The notes: generated by a model from the letters alone, not told the origin. DNA of 64,000 nt from an uncultured Blautia sp. (GCA_900547615.1 URHH01000001.1:10408-74407), one strand, 5' to 3'; positions 17,299 to 24,710 are shown, counted from the first letter of the stretch. Translations and numbers: made by a program.

Positions 17299-18402
17299 TT
17301 ATTTAATTCTCTTTGTAGTCTCACAGTCAAAGAACATAACTCTGTTTTTCTCCACTCCAAGAGAAATCTTCGTTCCTGGAGTCATATTCATATATTTTGT
17401 TGTATGAATCTTAACTTCTTTTCCATCTACATGAGTAATCAAAATAGAATGTGATCCCTGGGGTTCTGTAAATTCTACAGTAACGTCGCACATATATCCC
17501 TCTGAATGGACACACTCAGGAGAGACGGAACAGTATTCCGGTCTCACACCCATATCTACTTTTGTTCCCTCATACTTCATGAGAGCCTCTTTCAGTTCTT
17601 CAGGTACAGCATACCGGAATTCTTTGTTTACAGCATAAAGTTTTTCTCCCTCTTTTTCAATCACTACGTCAAAAAAGTTAGTAGGCGGTGTTCCGATAAA
17701 CTCAGCCACAAATTTTGTAGCGCTGTCCTGATACACCTCCATAGGCGTTCCAATCTGCTCGATTTTCCCCTGATACATAACTACAATTCTGTCAGCCAGA
17801 CTCATAGCCTCTGACTGATCATGGGTTACAAAAATACTGGTAGATCCTTGTTTTAAATGAATATTTTTAAGCTCTGTTCTCATGGAAACACGAAGCTTTG
17901 CATCAAGATTGGAGAGCGGTTCATCCATAAGAAACAGCTTTGGCTTTACAACAATGGCTCTGGAAACAGCTACTCTCTGGCGCTGTCCTCCTGACATCTG
18001 AGCAGGGTAGCGTTTCAGAAGATGCACAATATCCGTTGCCTCCGCAGCCTTTAATACGCGCTCCTTTATCTCAGCTTTCGGAACTTTTTGAAGCTTTAAA
18101 GGATAGGCAATATTATCAAAAACTGTCATATGCGGCCAGATAGCATAGCTTTGAAAAATCATGGATACACCTCTGTCCTTCGGTTTTTTATCCACGATAT
18201 TCTCCCCGTCTATCAGAATTTCCCCTCCGCTTATATCCTCAAGGCCTGCGATCATTCGGATAGTTGTTGTTTTTCCACATCCGGACGGACCTAAAAATAC
18301 AATGAACTCTCCCTTTTCAATATTCATGTTCATATGATTCACAACCATAGGGCCGTCTTTTGTATATTTTTTCTGTAAATCTTTAATCTCTAAATAGCTC
18401 AT
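17299..18402 (-). CDS. ABC transporter ATP-binding subunit, MsmK/UgpC type
   Basis: A 367-residue ATPase with Walker A GPSGCGKTT (38-46), Q-loop MIFQSYAIWPHM, signature MSGGQRQR, Walker B LFLMDEP and H-loop VTHDQ, followed by a C-terminal TOBE-type regulatory domain (about 240-367). It powers the two permeases encoded just upstream in the same operon. The operon at 579-8414 contains permeases but no ATPase, and enzymes of this type are known to serve several CUT1 importers, so it may energise both systems. It is 24 nt behind the MalG-type gene and 11 nt ahead of the GH13 gene. Confidence 0.95.
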   Translation of the reverse strand: MSYLEIKDLQKKYTKDGPMVVNHMNMNIEKGEFIVFLGPSGCGKTTTIRMIAGLEDISGGEILIDGENIVDKKPKDRGVSMIFQSYAIWPHMTVFDNIAYPLKLQKVPKAEIKERVLKAAEATDIVHLLKRYPAQMSGGQRQRVAVSRAIVVKPKLFLMDEPLSNLDAKLRVSMRTELKNIHLKQGSTSIFVTHDQSEAMSLADRIVVMYQGKIEQIGTPMEVYQDSATKFVAEFIGTPPTNFFDVVIEKEGEKLYAVNKEFRYAVPEELKEALMKYEGTKVDMGVRPEYCSVSPECVHSEGYMCDVTVEFTEPQGSHSILITHVDGKEVKIHTTKYMNMTPGTKISLGVEKNRVMFFDCETTKRIK

Positions 18403-18426
18403 TCCGTTCTATCCTTTCTTTTTGTA

Positions 18427-19470
18427 TTATAATTCCACTCCGCCCCACATCTGTCCGATATATTTACGGATAATAAAAGTAAATACAAGCGCCGGAAGAA
18501 TCAGAATAATACTTCCTGCTGCCGCATATTGGATTCCGCTTGACGTAGTACCGATTGCTTTATATACAACAAGAGCCAGCGTCTGATTTTCATTTGTGAG
18601 AATCAATGCGGAAATCGTATCATTCCACGCTGTCAAAAAAGCATACATGGAGCTTGCCGCAAGTGCCGGGAATGCCATAGGAAGCGTAATTCTCATAAAA
18701 GTCTGAAAACTGTTTGCCCCAAAAATCATAGACGCCTCCTCAAGCTCTCTGCTGATTCCGATAAAAATACTGCTTGTAATCCATGCCGTAAGCGCAATAT
18801 TCGGCACAGAATATAAAATTGCCAGTCCCAGAAGCGTATCAAAAAGTCCCATTTTAATCAACATAACCGCCATTGGAATGCTGATTCCCACAACAGGGAA
18901 CATTCGGACAATCAAAAGTCCCACATTAATCTGTTCTTTAAACTTAAAATTGTACCTTGCCATAGCGTAACCGGCGAGGCTGCCAACAGAAATAGAAATC
19001 AAAATAGTTAAAAGCGAAACAAGAATACTGTTTTTTAATCCTTCCGCCGCTCCCGGTGCGATGCGGAAAAAGGTCTTAAAATTATAGAGCATATCCTTTT
19101 TATATGTAAATTCCATAGGCCCGTTTTCATATGTCTTGGAAAAATCCTCCACCAGCTGTTCTCCCGGTACCGTTACTCCGTACTGTCTTGTAAAATGGTC
19201 TTCCAGTTTTTTCGGCCTTTTTGTGGTAATAATAGATTCGTATCCTTCTCCTCTGTCATAAAAAATTTCAAATTCTTTTTCTTCATTTGGAACAACTTTT
19301 ACAGTGATGCTTGTACTGGGAAATATCCGTTTCGGAAACTGAGTCATCTCATTTGCATTTGAAAAAGAAACTGTAACAAAAAACATGAGCGGAATCGCAA
19401 CCAGCATAACCATACCCGCAAGAATAATTGCTACAACTGCTTTTTGTACAGCATTCAACCTGTCCATCAT
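18427..19470 (-). CDS. ABC sugar permease, MalG type, with enlarged first outer loop
   Basis: A 347-residue CUT1 permease, about 65 residues longer than usual. The extra length is a hydrophilic insert between the first and second membrane helices (about residues 40-125), predicted outside the cell and containing FEIFYDRGEGYES. MalF of E. coli has a comparable periplasmic loop, but in MalG-type subunits this is uncommon. The EAA loop reads LEEASMIFGANS followed by ITLPMAFPA. The start overlaps the MalF-type gene by 4 nt. The loop could help hold the binding protein, which lacks a lipid anchor, but that is speculation. Confidence 0.92.
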   Translation of the reverse strand: MMDRLNAVQKAVVAIILAGMVMLVAIPLMFFVTVSFSNANEMTQFPKRIFPSTSITVKVVPNEEKEFEIFYDRGEGYESIITTKRPKKLEDHFTRQYGVTVPGEQLVEDFSKTYENGPMEFTYKKDMLYNFKTFFRIAPGAAEGLKNSILVSLLTILISISVGSLAGYAMARYNFKFKEQINVGLLIVRMFPVVGISIPMAVMLIKMGLFDTLLGLAILYSVPNIALTAWITSSIFIGISRELEEASMIFGANSFQTFMRITLPMAFPALAASSMYAFLTAWNDTISALILTNENQTLALVVYKAIGTTSSGIQYAAAGSIILILPALVFTFIIRKYIGQMWGGVEL

Positions 19471-20339
19471 ACTTTCTCAACCTCCTTTTTTGGCTTACCT
19501 TTCGAAACCCTAAGATAAACAACAGTTGCAAGAAGTACGATTACTGTTGTAAGGAACGAATACGTAAATGCCAGTTTCGCACTTGTATCTACCCCCGGAA
19601 CTACATCTACATAGAATGCAACTCTCTCTACAAGGAACGGAACTTTACTATATCCAAGTACCATAACAGCAATCGCCCATACCTGTACGGCTGCAATCAA
19701 ACGCATAATTACCGATGTGGTGATAGAGGGTTTTAAAATAGGAAGCACAATGTCCTTAAATATTTGCCATTTATCTGCTCCAAACAAAAATGCAGCTTCT
19801 TTCAGCTCTTTCTGAACTCCCTGCAGCCCTGCAACAAGAATAATCATAACTGAAGGAGTTACGGTCCATGTATCAATTAAAATTACAAGAAAAACTGCTG
19901 AAAGGCCCTCAACATTCATAAACTGAAGAGGTTCTGAGATTAAATGAAGATTCATGAGAAGCGTATTGATCCATCCATCTCCCATAAGACCTGTTTTCCA
20001 CAAAATAGCAACTGCGGTAGGCGTAATAGCCATTGGAATCATGGACACAAACATAAGAAGCTTTGACCCTTTAAACTTTCTGGAAAGCAGTACTGCCAAC
20101 ACAAGAGCCAGAAGATACTGTGCAATCACAGAAACGGCAGCAAATATGGCGGTATTCATCACAGATTCAGAAAAAAGCTCTGACTGTGCCATTAATTTAA
20201 AATTCCCCAACAGAGTAAAGTCTCCGTTTAAATCTGTAAATACTTCTTTTGCTCCTGACAGTACCGGATAAAGCCAGAACACGCCATAAAATAAAAACGC
20301 AGGCAGCAGCAAAAGATACGGTATTTTTCTTTTATTCAA
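19467..20339 (-). CDS. ABC sugar permease, MalF type
   Basis: A 290-residue CUT1 permease with six hydrophobic segments, starting MNKRKIPYLLLLPAFLFYGV. The EAA loop reads LKEAAFLFGADKW followed by IVLPILKPS. It pairs with the MalG-type subunit downstream (4-nt overlap) and works with the binding protein encoded 75 nt upstream, beyond a hairpin at 20362-20396. The good ribosome site GAGGAGG is visible just upstream. Confidence 0.93.
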   Translation of the reverse strand: MNKRKIPYLLLLPAFLFYGVFWLYPVLSGAKEVFTDLNGDFTLLGNFKLMAQSELFSESVMNTAIFAAVSVIAQYLLALVLAVLLSRKFKGSKLLMFVSMIPMAITPTAVAILWKTGLMGDGWINTLLMNLHLISEPLQFMNVEGLSAVFLVILIDTWTVTPSVMIILVAGLQGVQKELKEAAFLFGADKWQIFKDIVLPILKPSITTSVIMRLIAAVQVWAIAVMVLGYSKVPFLVERVAFYVDVVPGVDTSAKLAFTYSFLTTVIVLLATVVYLRVSKGKPKKEVEKV

Positions 20340-20361
20340 CTATATTCCTCCTCGTCTGATG

Positions 20362-20396
20362 AAAAAGGGAAGGGATTTTTCTTCCCCTCCCCTTTC
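20362..20396 (-). promoter_or_regulatory. Intercistronic hairpin/partial attenuator after binding-protein gene
   Basis: A purine-rich arm (20383-20395 read on minus) pairs with 20362-20375 over about 12 bp including G-U pairs and is followed on the minus strand by five U residues. It lies between the binding-protein stop and the first permease and probably lowers downstream expression. Confidence 0.65.
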
Positions 20397-20414
20397 CATG
20401 TAATATATTTTCTC

Positions 20415-21689
20415 TTATTCTGCCAGTTTTAATTCGTCAAGTTTTCCCTGCATTTCCTCCAGGAAAGCATCATCTGGAACTGCTTTTGTCTCTGCAATCT
20501 TATTGTATACATCTCCGTAAAGAAGTTTCACTGCATTCCAGTCAGAATATTCTGTTGAAGGAACACCGGAAATAATTGTATCTGCAAGCATTGCGTTTCC
20601 TGCTTTCATAATCGCGTCTGAAGACTCCAGAATATCGCCAACTTCCTCAATCGGACTTAACACGCCGCCCATATTTGTGCAGTAGTCGTAATTTACCTCC
20701 GGATCAGCTATATACTCAAGGAATTTCTGTGCTGCTTCTGCGTTCTTGGAACCTTTCTGGATTCCCGCACACCATGCACCTGCTGTAGAACCTGCTCCCT
20801 GACTTCCTTTTGGAGCTGCGCCTATTACAAAGTTATTCGGAGCTGCGTTGTAGCTCGTTCCTGCCGGTCCCATGTGTGTAAAGGTGAGCCAAACATCCCC
20901 TTTATCAAGCGGCTCTGTAACTGCATTGTACTGATCCTGATTTGCATAAAAAGCATCTGCTTCCGCTATTTTTGCAATCACTCCCATTGCGTCTTTAAAT
21001 CCCTGGGATGTAAACTCCGGGAAACTTCCGCCATATGCAAGGCTCATGCCTCCCATAGGATAAAGAAGCTGAGAACCGTCCATACTTGTAGGAAGCATGG
21101 TTTTTCCTTCTCCTTCCCCTTCTGCAATAGCAATTGCCCAGTCTGTATACTGCTCCCAGGTAAGTCCTTTTTCTACATCTTCCTGTGTCAGGCCTTCCGG
21201 AAGGTAATCAAGCGCTTTTACATTTGCAATTGTGATATACACATCAAAAGACATAGGAACAAAATATCTTGCATCTTCTTTGTTTGTAGAGCCATCAAAC
21301 ATTGTTGTATAAGTAACGCCTGTTCCGTCTACTGTTTCAGAAATATCTTCCATCCATTCTCCATTTACATAAGGCGCCATATTCGCTGTATCTACGATTA
21401 AAAGATCGGATACAATATTTCCAGTTTCCTGTTCTGTCTGTATTTTTTTAATTCCGTCTGCCTGTGTAATAAAATCAATCTCCACATCAATTCCTGTTTC
21501 TTCTTTAAAGCTTTCCAGAAAGCTTGATGTAATATACTCTTTTTCCTGAGGCTGTGAAGCATTGGTACACATAATTTTAAGTGTTCCGCCCTCTGTTCCT
21601 TCTGCTTTTACTGTAACTCCTGCCATCATGGAAGTCATTATTGCTGCTGTCAATAAAGCAGCCATCCATTTCTTTTTCATAACTTTCAT
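20415..21689 (-). CDS. Extracellular binding protein of the glycoside ABC importer
   Basis: A 424-residue family-1 solute-binding protein, first gene of the ten-gene operon. The signal peptide runs to about residue 29, ending VKA before EG; as in the binding protein at 6160-7476, there is no lipobox cysteine. The mature part begins GGTLKIMCTNASQPQ and later contains FTHMGPAGTSYNAAPNN and AQKFLEYIADPEVNYDY, typical of MalE-like folds. AAAGGA lies just upstream of the ATG at 21689; a second ATG at 21680 is possible. By operon logic it binds a small glycoside such as glucosylglycerate or a decorated derivative. The upstream region holds a CdaR-type palindrome. Confidence 0.92.
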   Translation of the reverse strand: MKVMKKKWMAALLTAAIMTSMMAGVTVKAEGTEGGTLKIMCTNASQPQEKEYITSSFLESFKEETGIDVEIDFITQADGIKKIQTEQETGNIVSDLLIVDTANMAPYVNGEWMEDISETVDGTGVTYTTMFDGSTNKEDARYFVPMSFDVYITIANVKALDYLPEGLTQEDVEKGLTWEQYTDWAIAIAEGEGEGKTMLPTSMDGSQLLYPMGGMSLAYGGSFPEFTSQGFKDAMGVIAKIAEADAFYANQDQYNAVTEPLDKGDVWLTFTHMGPAGTSYNAAPNNFVIGAAPKGSQGAGSTAGAWCAGIQKGSKNAEAAQKFLEYIADPEVNYDYCTNMGGVLSPIEEVGDILESSDAIMKAGNAMLADTIISGVPSTEYSDWNAVKLLYGDVYNKIAETKAVPDDAFLEEMQGKLDELKLAE

Positions 21690-21728
21690 CGTCCTTTCTT
21701 TTTATTTTTCTGTTGTTTTGATGGTATT

Positions 21729-21758
21729 ATGATAACATTCAGGATATGAATTCCACAA
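21729..21758 (-). promoter_or_regulatory. Possible promoter of the ten-gene glycoside operon
   Basis: On the minus strand TTGTGG (21753-21758) and TATCAT (21729-21734) lie 18 nt apart. Both hexamers are imperfect, as expected for an activator-dependent promoter. The palindrome at 21789-21804 would be centred about 75 nt upstream of the start point. Confidence 0.5.
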
Positions 21759-21764
21759 TGTACG

Positions 21765-21847
21765 AAAAAACAGGCTTTCCCCGCTTCATTGTGCATATGC
21801 ACAAAAGCCTGTATTCAAACCCCTGTTGTGGTCTAAATACAGGCTTT
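21765..21847 (-). terminator. Alternative hairpins behind the cdaR-type gene
   Basis: Three related arms follow the stop codon: A (21836-21847), B (21804-21815) and C (21770-21778). A and B can pair over 12 perfect base pairs. B and C can pair over 9 base pairs and are followed on the minus strand by six U residues, a normal intrinsic terminator. B cannot pair with both, so the two hairpins exclude each other and could decide readthrough from the regulator gene into the transport operon. Confidence 0.7.
21789..21804. promoter_or_regulatory. Candidate CdaR operator, TTGTGCATATGCACAA
   Basis: A perfect 16-bp palindrome just upstream of the operon promoter. A near-identical copy (one central base different) occurs at 23052-23067 upstream of the regulator gene. 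The pair flanks the regulator, so binding by its product is the simplest reading. Confidence 0.6.
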
Positions 21848-21848
21848 C

Positions 21849-22916
21849 TTACATATTCATTTTCACAATAGCAATATAAATATACATCAAATCTCTGGCG
21901 CATCTTGGATTCCTATCCAAAAGCTCTTCAATTCTCGACAGACGGTAATTCAGAGTATTTCTATGGATATGAAGCTGTTCACACACTACGGCGTAATCCT
22001 GATTCCATTCCACATATGCACGCACAGTTTCTCTCAAAATTCCATCTACATCCTTTTCTTTTAATATGTCCATCATACGCCTTACTTCTTTAATTTCTTC
22101 AATATTGGCAAGAATACATTCCAGAGAAACTTCGCTGTAATGAAGAATTCTTTTCGTATTTCCCGTGGCTTTTGCCATTGCAAAAGTCTGCTCTGCCGTT
22201 CTTGTCGTTTTACCGGCAACTGTACTTGGTTCACCTACATAACACCCTGTAATTTCTTTGCTGAGTGCCAGTATTTTCCCCAGGCGCTCATCTAAATCGG
22301 TTTCAGAATCAAATAAAATCAGTGCATCTTCCATTCTCTGTCTTACAAGGTACTCACCCTTTCTCAGAAATCGCTTAATATTTTCAAACAGACTGTAACG
22401 TATTCTTTTACAATTTATAATTACTGCCGTTCTCTGCATATGAAGGTCAATTCCAAGATAATTAGCTGTATCCAGAAATTCTCCTGTATATTTTGGTTTT
22501 TGAACGCTGATCCACTCATACAGAAAGTCCTTCAGTCTGCTCTCCCTTATGGACGTCATCTCGCTGAAAATCTGATTTTCTATCATAAGCTGCGCTGTAA
22601 TCACCACAATCTGACCAATCTGCATAACAGCTTCCACGTCCCCGCTGATTCCAATTACTCCCACAATATTTTTCGAATAAAAAATAGGCAGATTAATCCC
22701 TTTACGTTCTGTTTCCGTATCTTTATACACCACATAAGGTTTCTTCATCTCAATGGCTTTTACTGCTCCCTGATGAATGGTTCCAATTCTGTTCTCATCT
22801 CCACTGGCAATAATAATTCCGTCATAATCCATAATATTAATATTATAAGGTATAATCTGCATAATACGATCTGCAATTTTCTGTGCGCTTTCTGCGTCCA
22901 GAGAGGTTATATACAT
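21849..22916 (-). CDS. cdaR: CdaR/SdaR-type regulator (sugar-diacid/glycerate sensing)
   Basis: A 355-residue regulator with an N-terminal putative sugar-diacid-recognition domain (about 1-130, including IADRIMQIIPYNINIMDYDGIIIASGD and GVIGISGD), a middle GGDEF-like fold region, and a C-terminal PucR/CdaR helix-turn-helix (about 290-350, with QLHIHRNTLNYRLSRIEELL). In E. coli CdaR activates glucarate, galactarate and glycerate genes. Here the adjacent operon contains glycerate kinase, so D-glycerate or a glycerate glycoside is the likely signal; this is inference from the family. A consensus promoter lies at 22976-23004, and matching palindromes flank the gene. The C-terminal HTH call is secure. 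Confidence 0.9.
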   Translation of the reverse strand: MYITSLDAESAQKIADRIMQIIPYNINIMDYDGIIIASGDENRIGTIHQGAVKAIEMKKPYVVYKDTETERKGINLPIFYSKNIVGVIGISGDVEAVMQIGQIVVITAQLMIENQIFSEMTSIRESRLKDFLYEWISVQKPKYTGEFLDTANYLGIDLHMQRTAVIINCKRIRYSLFENIKRFLRKGEYLVRQRMEDALILFDSETDLDERLGKILALSKEITGCYVGEPSTVAGKTTRTAEQTFAMAKATGNTKRILHYSEVSLECILANIEEIKEVRRMMDILKEKDVDGILRETVRAYVEWNQDYAVVCEQLHIHRNTLNYRLSRIEELLDRNPRCARDLMYIYIAIVKMNM

Positions 22917-22975
22917 ATTCCACCTTCTTTCGTAGAACCTTTTCTTTCCGGCTTCTCTCCTCAGTCTTACGTTTT

Positions 22976-23004
22976 ATTCTACTTTCCTGACATTAATTTG
23001 TCAA
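22976..23004 (-). promoter_or_regulatory. Promoter of the cdaR-type gene
   Basis: Minus strand TTGACA (22999-23004), 17-nt spacer, TAGAAT (22976-22981). The predicted leader is about 50 nt. Confidence 0.82.
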
Positions 23005-23051
23005 TAATATTTCTGATAATTCAACCTATTATACAATATTTTCCATTTTAT

Positions 23052-23067
23052 TTGTGCATTTGCACAA
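23052..23067. promoter_or_regulatory. Second candidate CdaR operator, TTGTGCATTTGCACAA
   Basis: A 16-bp near-perfect palindrome about 90 nt upstream of the predicted cdaR transcription start. It matches the site at 21789-21804 at 15 of 16 positions, which points to autoregulation. Confidence 0.6.
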
Positions 23068-23118
23068 CTTTTTATAGTCAATTCACTTGCTTCACTCTTA
23101 TACTTTGTGCTTGCAAAC

Positions 23119-23148
23119 AAAAAGACCTGGCCGCTATGCGACCAGGTC
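23119..23148 (-). terminator. Terminator of the lyxose isomerase gene
   Basis: Arms 23124-23130 and 23142-23148 (GACCTGG/CCAGGTC) extend inward to an 11-bp stem with a 3-nt loop on the minus strand, followed by five U residues. Confidence 0.9.
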
Positions 23149-23159
23149 CATTTTCCTTC

Positions 23160-23846
23160 TTATTTTGCTTCCGGATATTCATTGCAAAGCAAACGGTATG
23201 GCGGCTCATCTTCCTCAATTTCCGGAAAACGTCCCATTTTTTCATAAAAGCGGTTGTCTGTGTTATCGTCATTACACTGGCTTACCTCTCCGATAAGCAC
23301 AGGTCCTGTTCCTTCTTCAATCTCAAAATCGTGATACATATACGGATAAATGCTGATACTTTCTCCAGGCATCAATTTTACCTGTGTTCCTGCCGGAACG
23401 ACCATTTCTCTTCCGTCAAGATGTACATGAACGTCGTTTACCTTATCAAGATCTTCATTCTCTGTAGAATTATAAACACGGATCAGAAGATTTCCTCCTC
23501 CCCTGTTTATAATATCTTCCATTTTATTCCAATGGAAGTGCATTGGGGAATACTGTCCTTCTTTTAAGTACAGCAGCTTTTCCGCATAAGATTTTGTATA
23601 CTTGTCTTTCATTTTCAGATTTCCGTTTCGAATCGTGATCAGGGAAAATCCTACTTTGTCAAAATCTCCCAGACCGTAATCTGTAATATCCCATCCCAGC
23701 ATATTGTCGCGGACCTCGTCGTAATCATGCCCTTTTTCTTTCCATTCCTCCGGTGTAAAATTACAGAATGGCGGAAGAGAAAAACGATAGTCACGAATCA
23801 TATTTTCCATCTCTTTCAACGCTTTGTTGATTTCTGAACGCTTCAT
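23160..23846 (-). CDS. D-lyxose ketol-isomerase (cupin), may also isomerise D-mannose
   Basis: A 228-residue cupin-fold isomerase of the D-lyxose isomerase family (EC 5.3.1.15). The metal site is seen in PMHFHWNKMEDI (two His and a Glu) and the late histidine in MYHDFEIEEGTGPVLIGE. These Mn2+-dependent enzymes interconvert D-lyxose and D-xylulose and usually also D-mannose and D-fructose. It is monocistronic with its own terminator, upstream of and in the same direction as the cdaR-type gene. If the neighbouring GH63-like enzyme releases mannose, this enzyme would pass it to fructose; that link is speculative. AGGAGG lies upstream of the ATG at 23846. Confidence 0.9.
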   Translation of the reverse strand: MKRSEINKALKEMENMIRDYRFSLPPFCNFTPEEWKEKGHDYDEVRDNMLGWDITDYGLGDFDKVGFSLITIRNGNLKMKDKYTKSYAEKLLYLKEGQYSPMHFHWNKMEDIINRGGGNLLIRVYNSTENEDLDKVNDVHVHLDGREMVVPAGTQVKLMPGESISIYPYMYHDFEIEEGTGPVLIGEVSQCNDDNTDNRFYEKMGRFPEIEEDEPPYRLLCNEYPEAK

Positions 23847-23947
23847 AAGAAATCCTCCTCATAATATTTTGAACATATTATACAACAAATCTAAAAATAT
23901 ATCTACTAATTATATACATTGTACAAATTTAAAAATGTGTATTCTCC

Positions 23948-23976
23948 TTGCCATTTCATTTTGCGAATGTTAAAAT
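23948..23976 (+). promoter_or_regulatory. Promoter of the MNT/HEPN operon
   Basis: TTGCCA (23948-23953), 17-nt spacer, TAAAAT (23971-23976) on the plus strand, with GGAGG at 24003-24007 ahead of the first gene. Confidence 0.7.
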
Positions 23977-24014
23977 GAAAAGTACGAAAACCGCTGTTTA
24001 CCGGAGGATATTTT

Positions 24015-24296
24015 ATGAATACCATGCCAATACCAGAATTGATTGAAAAGGTTTCTGCTATATGCAAAAGAAATAACATAAAGCATTTGAAACTTTTTGG
24101 CTCATTCGCCACCGGCACTGCCACGCCGACAAGCGATATAGATTTTGTAGTTTACGGATGCTCTGATATTATAAAGCTGGAAGAAGATTTAACAGAAATA
24201 GATACGCTTCGAAAAATAGATATTTTTGATTATGACAGCATTCATAATCCCTTTTTATTGGAGGATATAGAAAAATATGGAAAACAAATTTATTAA
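24015..24296 (+). CDS. mntA: MNT-type nucleotidyltransferase antitoxin
   Basis: A 93-residue minimal nucleotidyltransferase. The signature LFGSFATGTATPTSDIDFVV has the GS pair (29-30) and the catalytic Asp residues D41 and D43 of the polymerase-beta-type fold. Proteins of this kind partner HEPN proteins and, in the studied Shewanella pair, inactivate the toxin by adding AMP to a tyrosine near its active site. The gene overlaps its HEPN partner by 20 nt, which ensures coupled translation. GGAGG precedes the ATG by 7 nt. A role as antitoxin is known for the family and inferred here. Confidence 0.9.
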   Translation: MNTMPIPELIEKVSAICKRNNIKHLKLFGSFATGTATPTSDIDFVVYGCSDIIKLEEDLTEIDTLRKIDIFDYDSIHNPFLLEDIEKYGKQIY

Positions 24297-24681
24297 CCGG
24301 TATCATACTTTCTGCAGAAGTTTAAAAAATCTTGAAAAAAGCAGATATGCCGACCCATCTGCCGACTTTGTACTAGAAGGAACTGTCTTAAATTTTAATC
24401 TCACCTTTGATATTTCCTGGAAAGTAATGAAAGATATTCTCATTAAAAAGCTGGAAATCCTGGATTTTGCAGTCGGTTCACCTCGGGAGACACTGCAGCA
24501 AAGTTTTAAAAACCATATTGTCACAGATGACAAATGGCTCCAAATGCTCCGTGTCCGCAATCAGCTTGCACACGACTATGATGGCACATTCGCCGCAGAA
24601 CAATTCCAGAATATAATCAATGTCTATTACCCTCTCTTTGAGGATTTTAAAAACACAGCAAAAAAATATTACACCGAATAA
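24277..24681 (+). CDS. hepT: HEPN-domain toxin of MNT/HEPN pair (HI0074 family)
   Basis: A 134-residue helical protein of the nucleotidyltransferase-substrate-binding (HI0074/HepT) family. The RNase motif RNQLAHDY gives R94-x4-H99-x-Y101, the Rx4HxY form in which the tyrosine is the AMP acceptor in the characterised pair. It would be a small ribonuclease acting in the cytosol, held inactive by the upstream MNT protein. It lies downstream of its antitoxin with a 20-nt overlap and is followed by a terminator at 24683-24710. The pair sits alone between sugar genes on the opposite strand, as expected for a mobile two-gene module. Confidence 0.92.
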   Translation: MENKFINRYHTFCRSLKNLEKSRYADPSADFVLEGTVLNFNLTFDISWKVMKDILIKKLEILDFAVGSPRETLQQSFKNHIVTDDKWLQMLRVRNQLAHDYDGTFAAEQFQNIINVYYPLFEDFKNTAKKYYTE

Positions 24682-24682
24682 A

Positions 24683-24710
24683 ACAAGCCACGGGAGTTCC
24701 CGTGGCTTGT
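24683..24710. terminator. Shared terminator of hepT and the GH2 gene
   Basis: A perfect 12-bp stem (24683-24694 with 24699-24710) and 4-nt loop. On the minus strand it is followed by UUUU, so it suits the GH2 gene best, and it also closes the plus-strand pair. Confidence 0.88.

Noticed and set aside
22440..23567. 375-codon open frame on the plus strand
   Set aside because: It is antisense to the cdaR-type gene and the lyxose isomerase gene, both strongly recognised, and its translation has no family resemblance or ribosome site.
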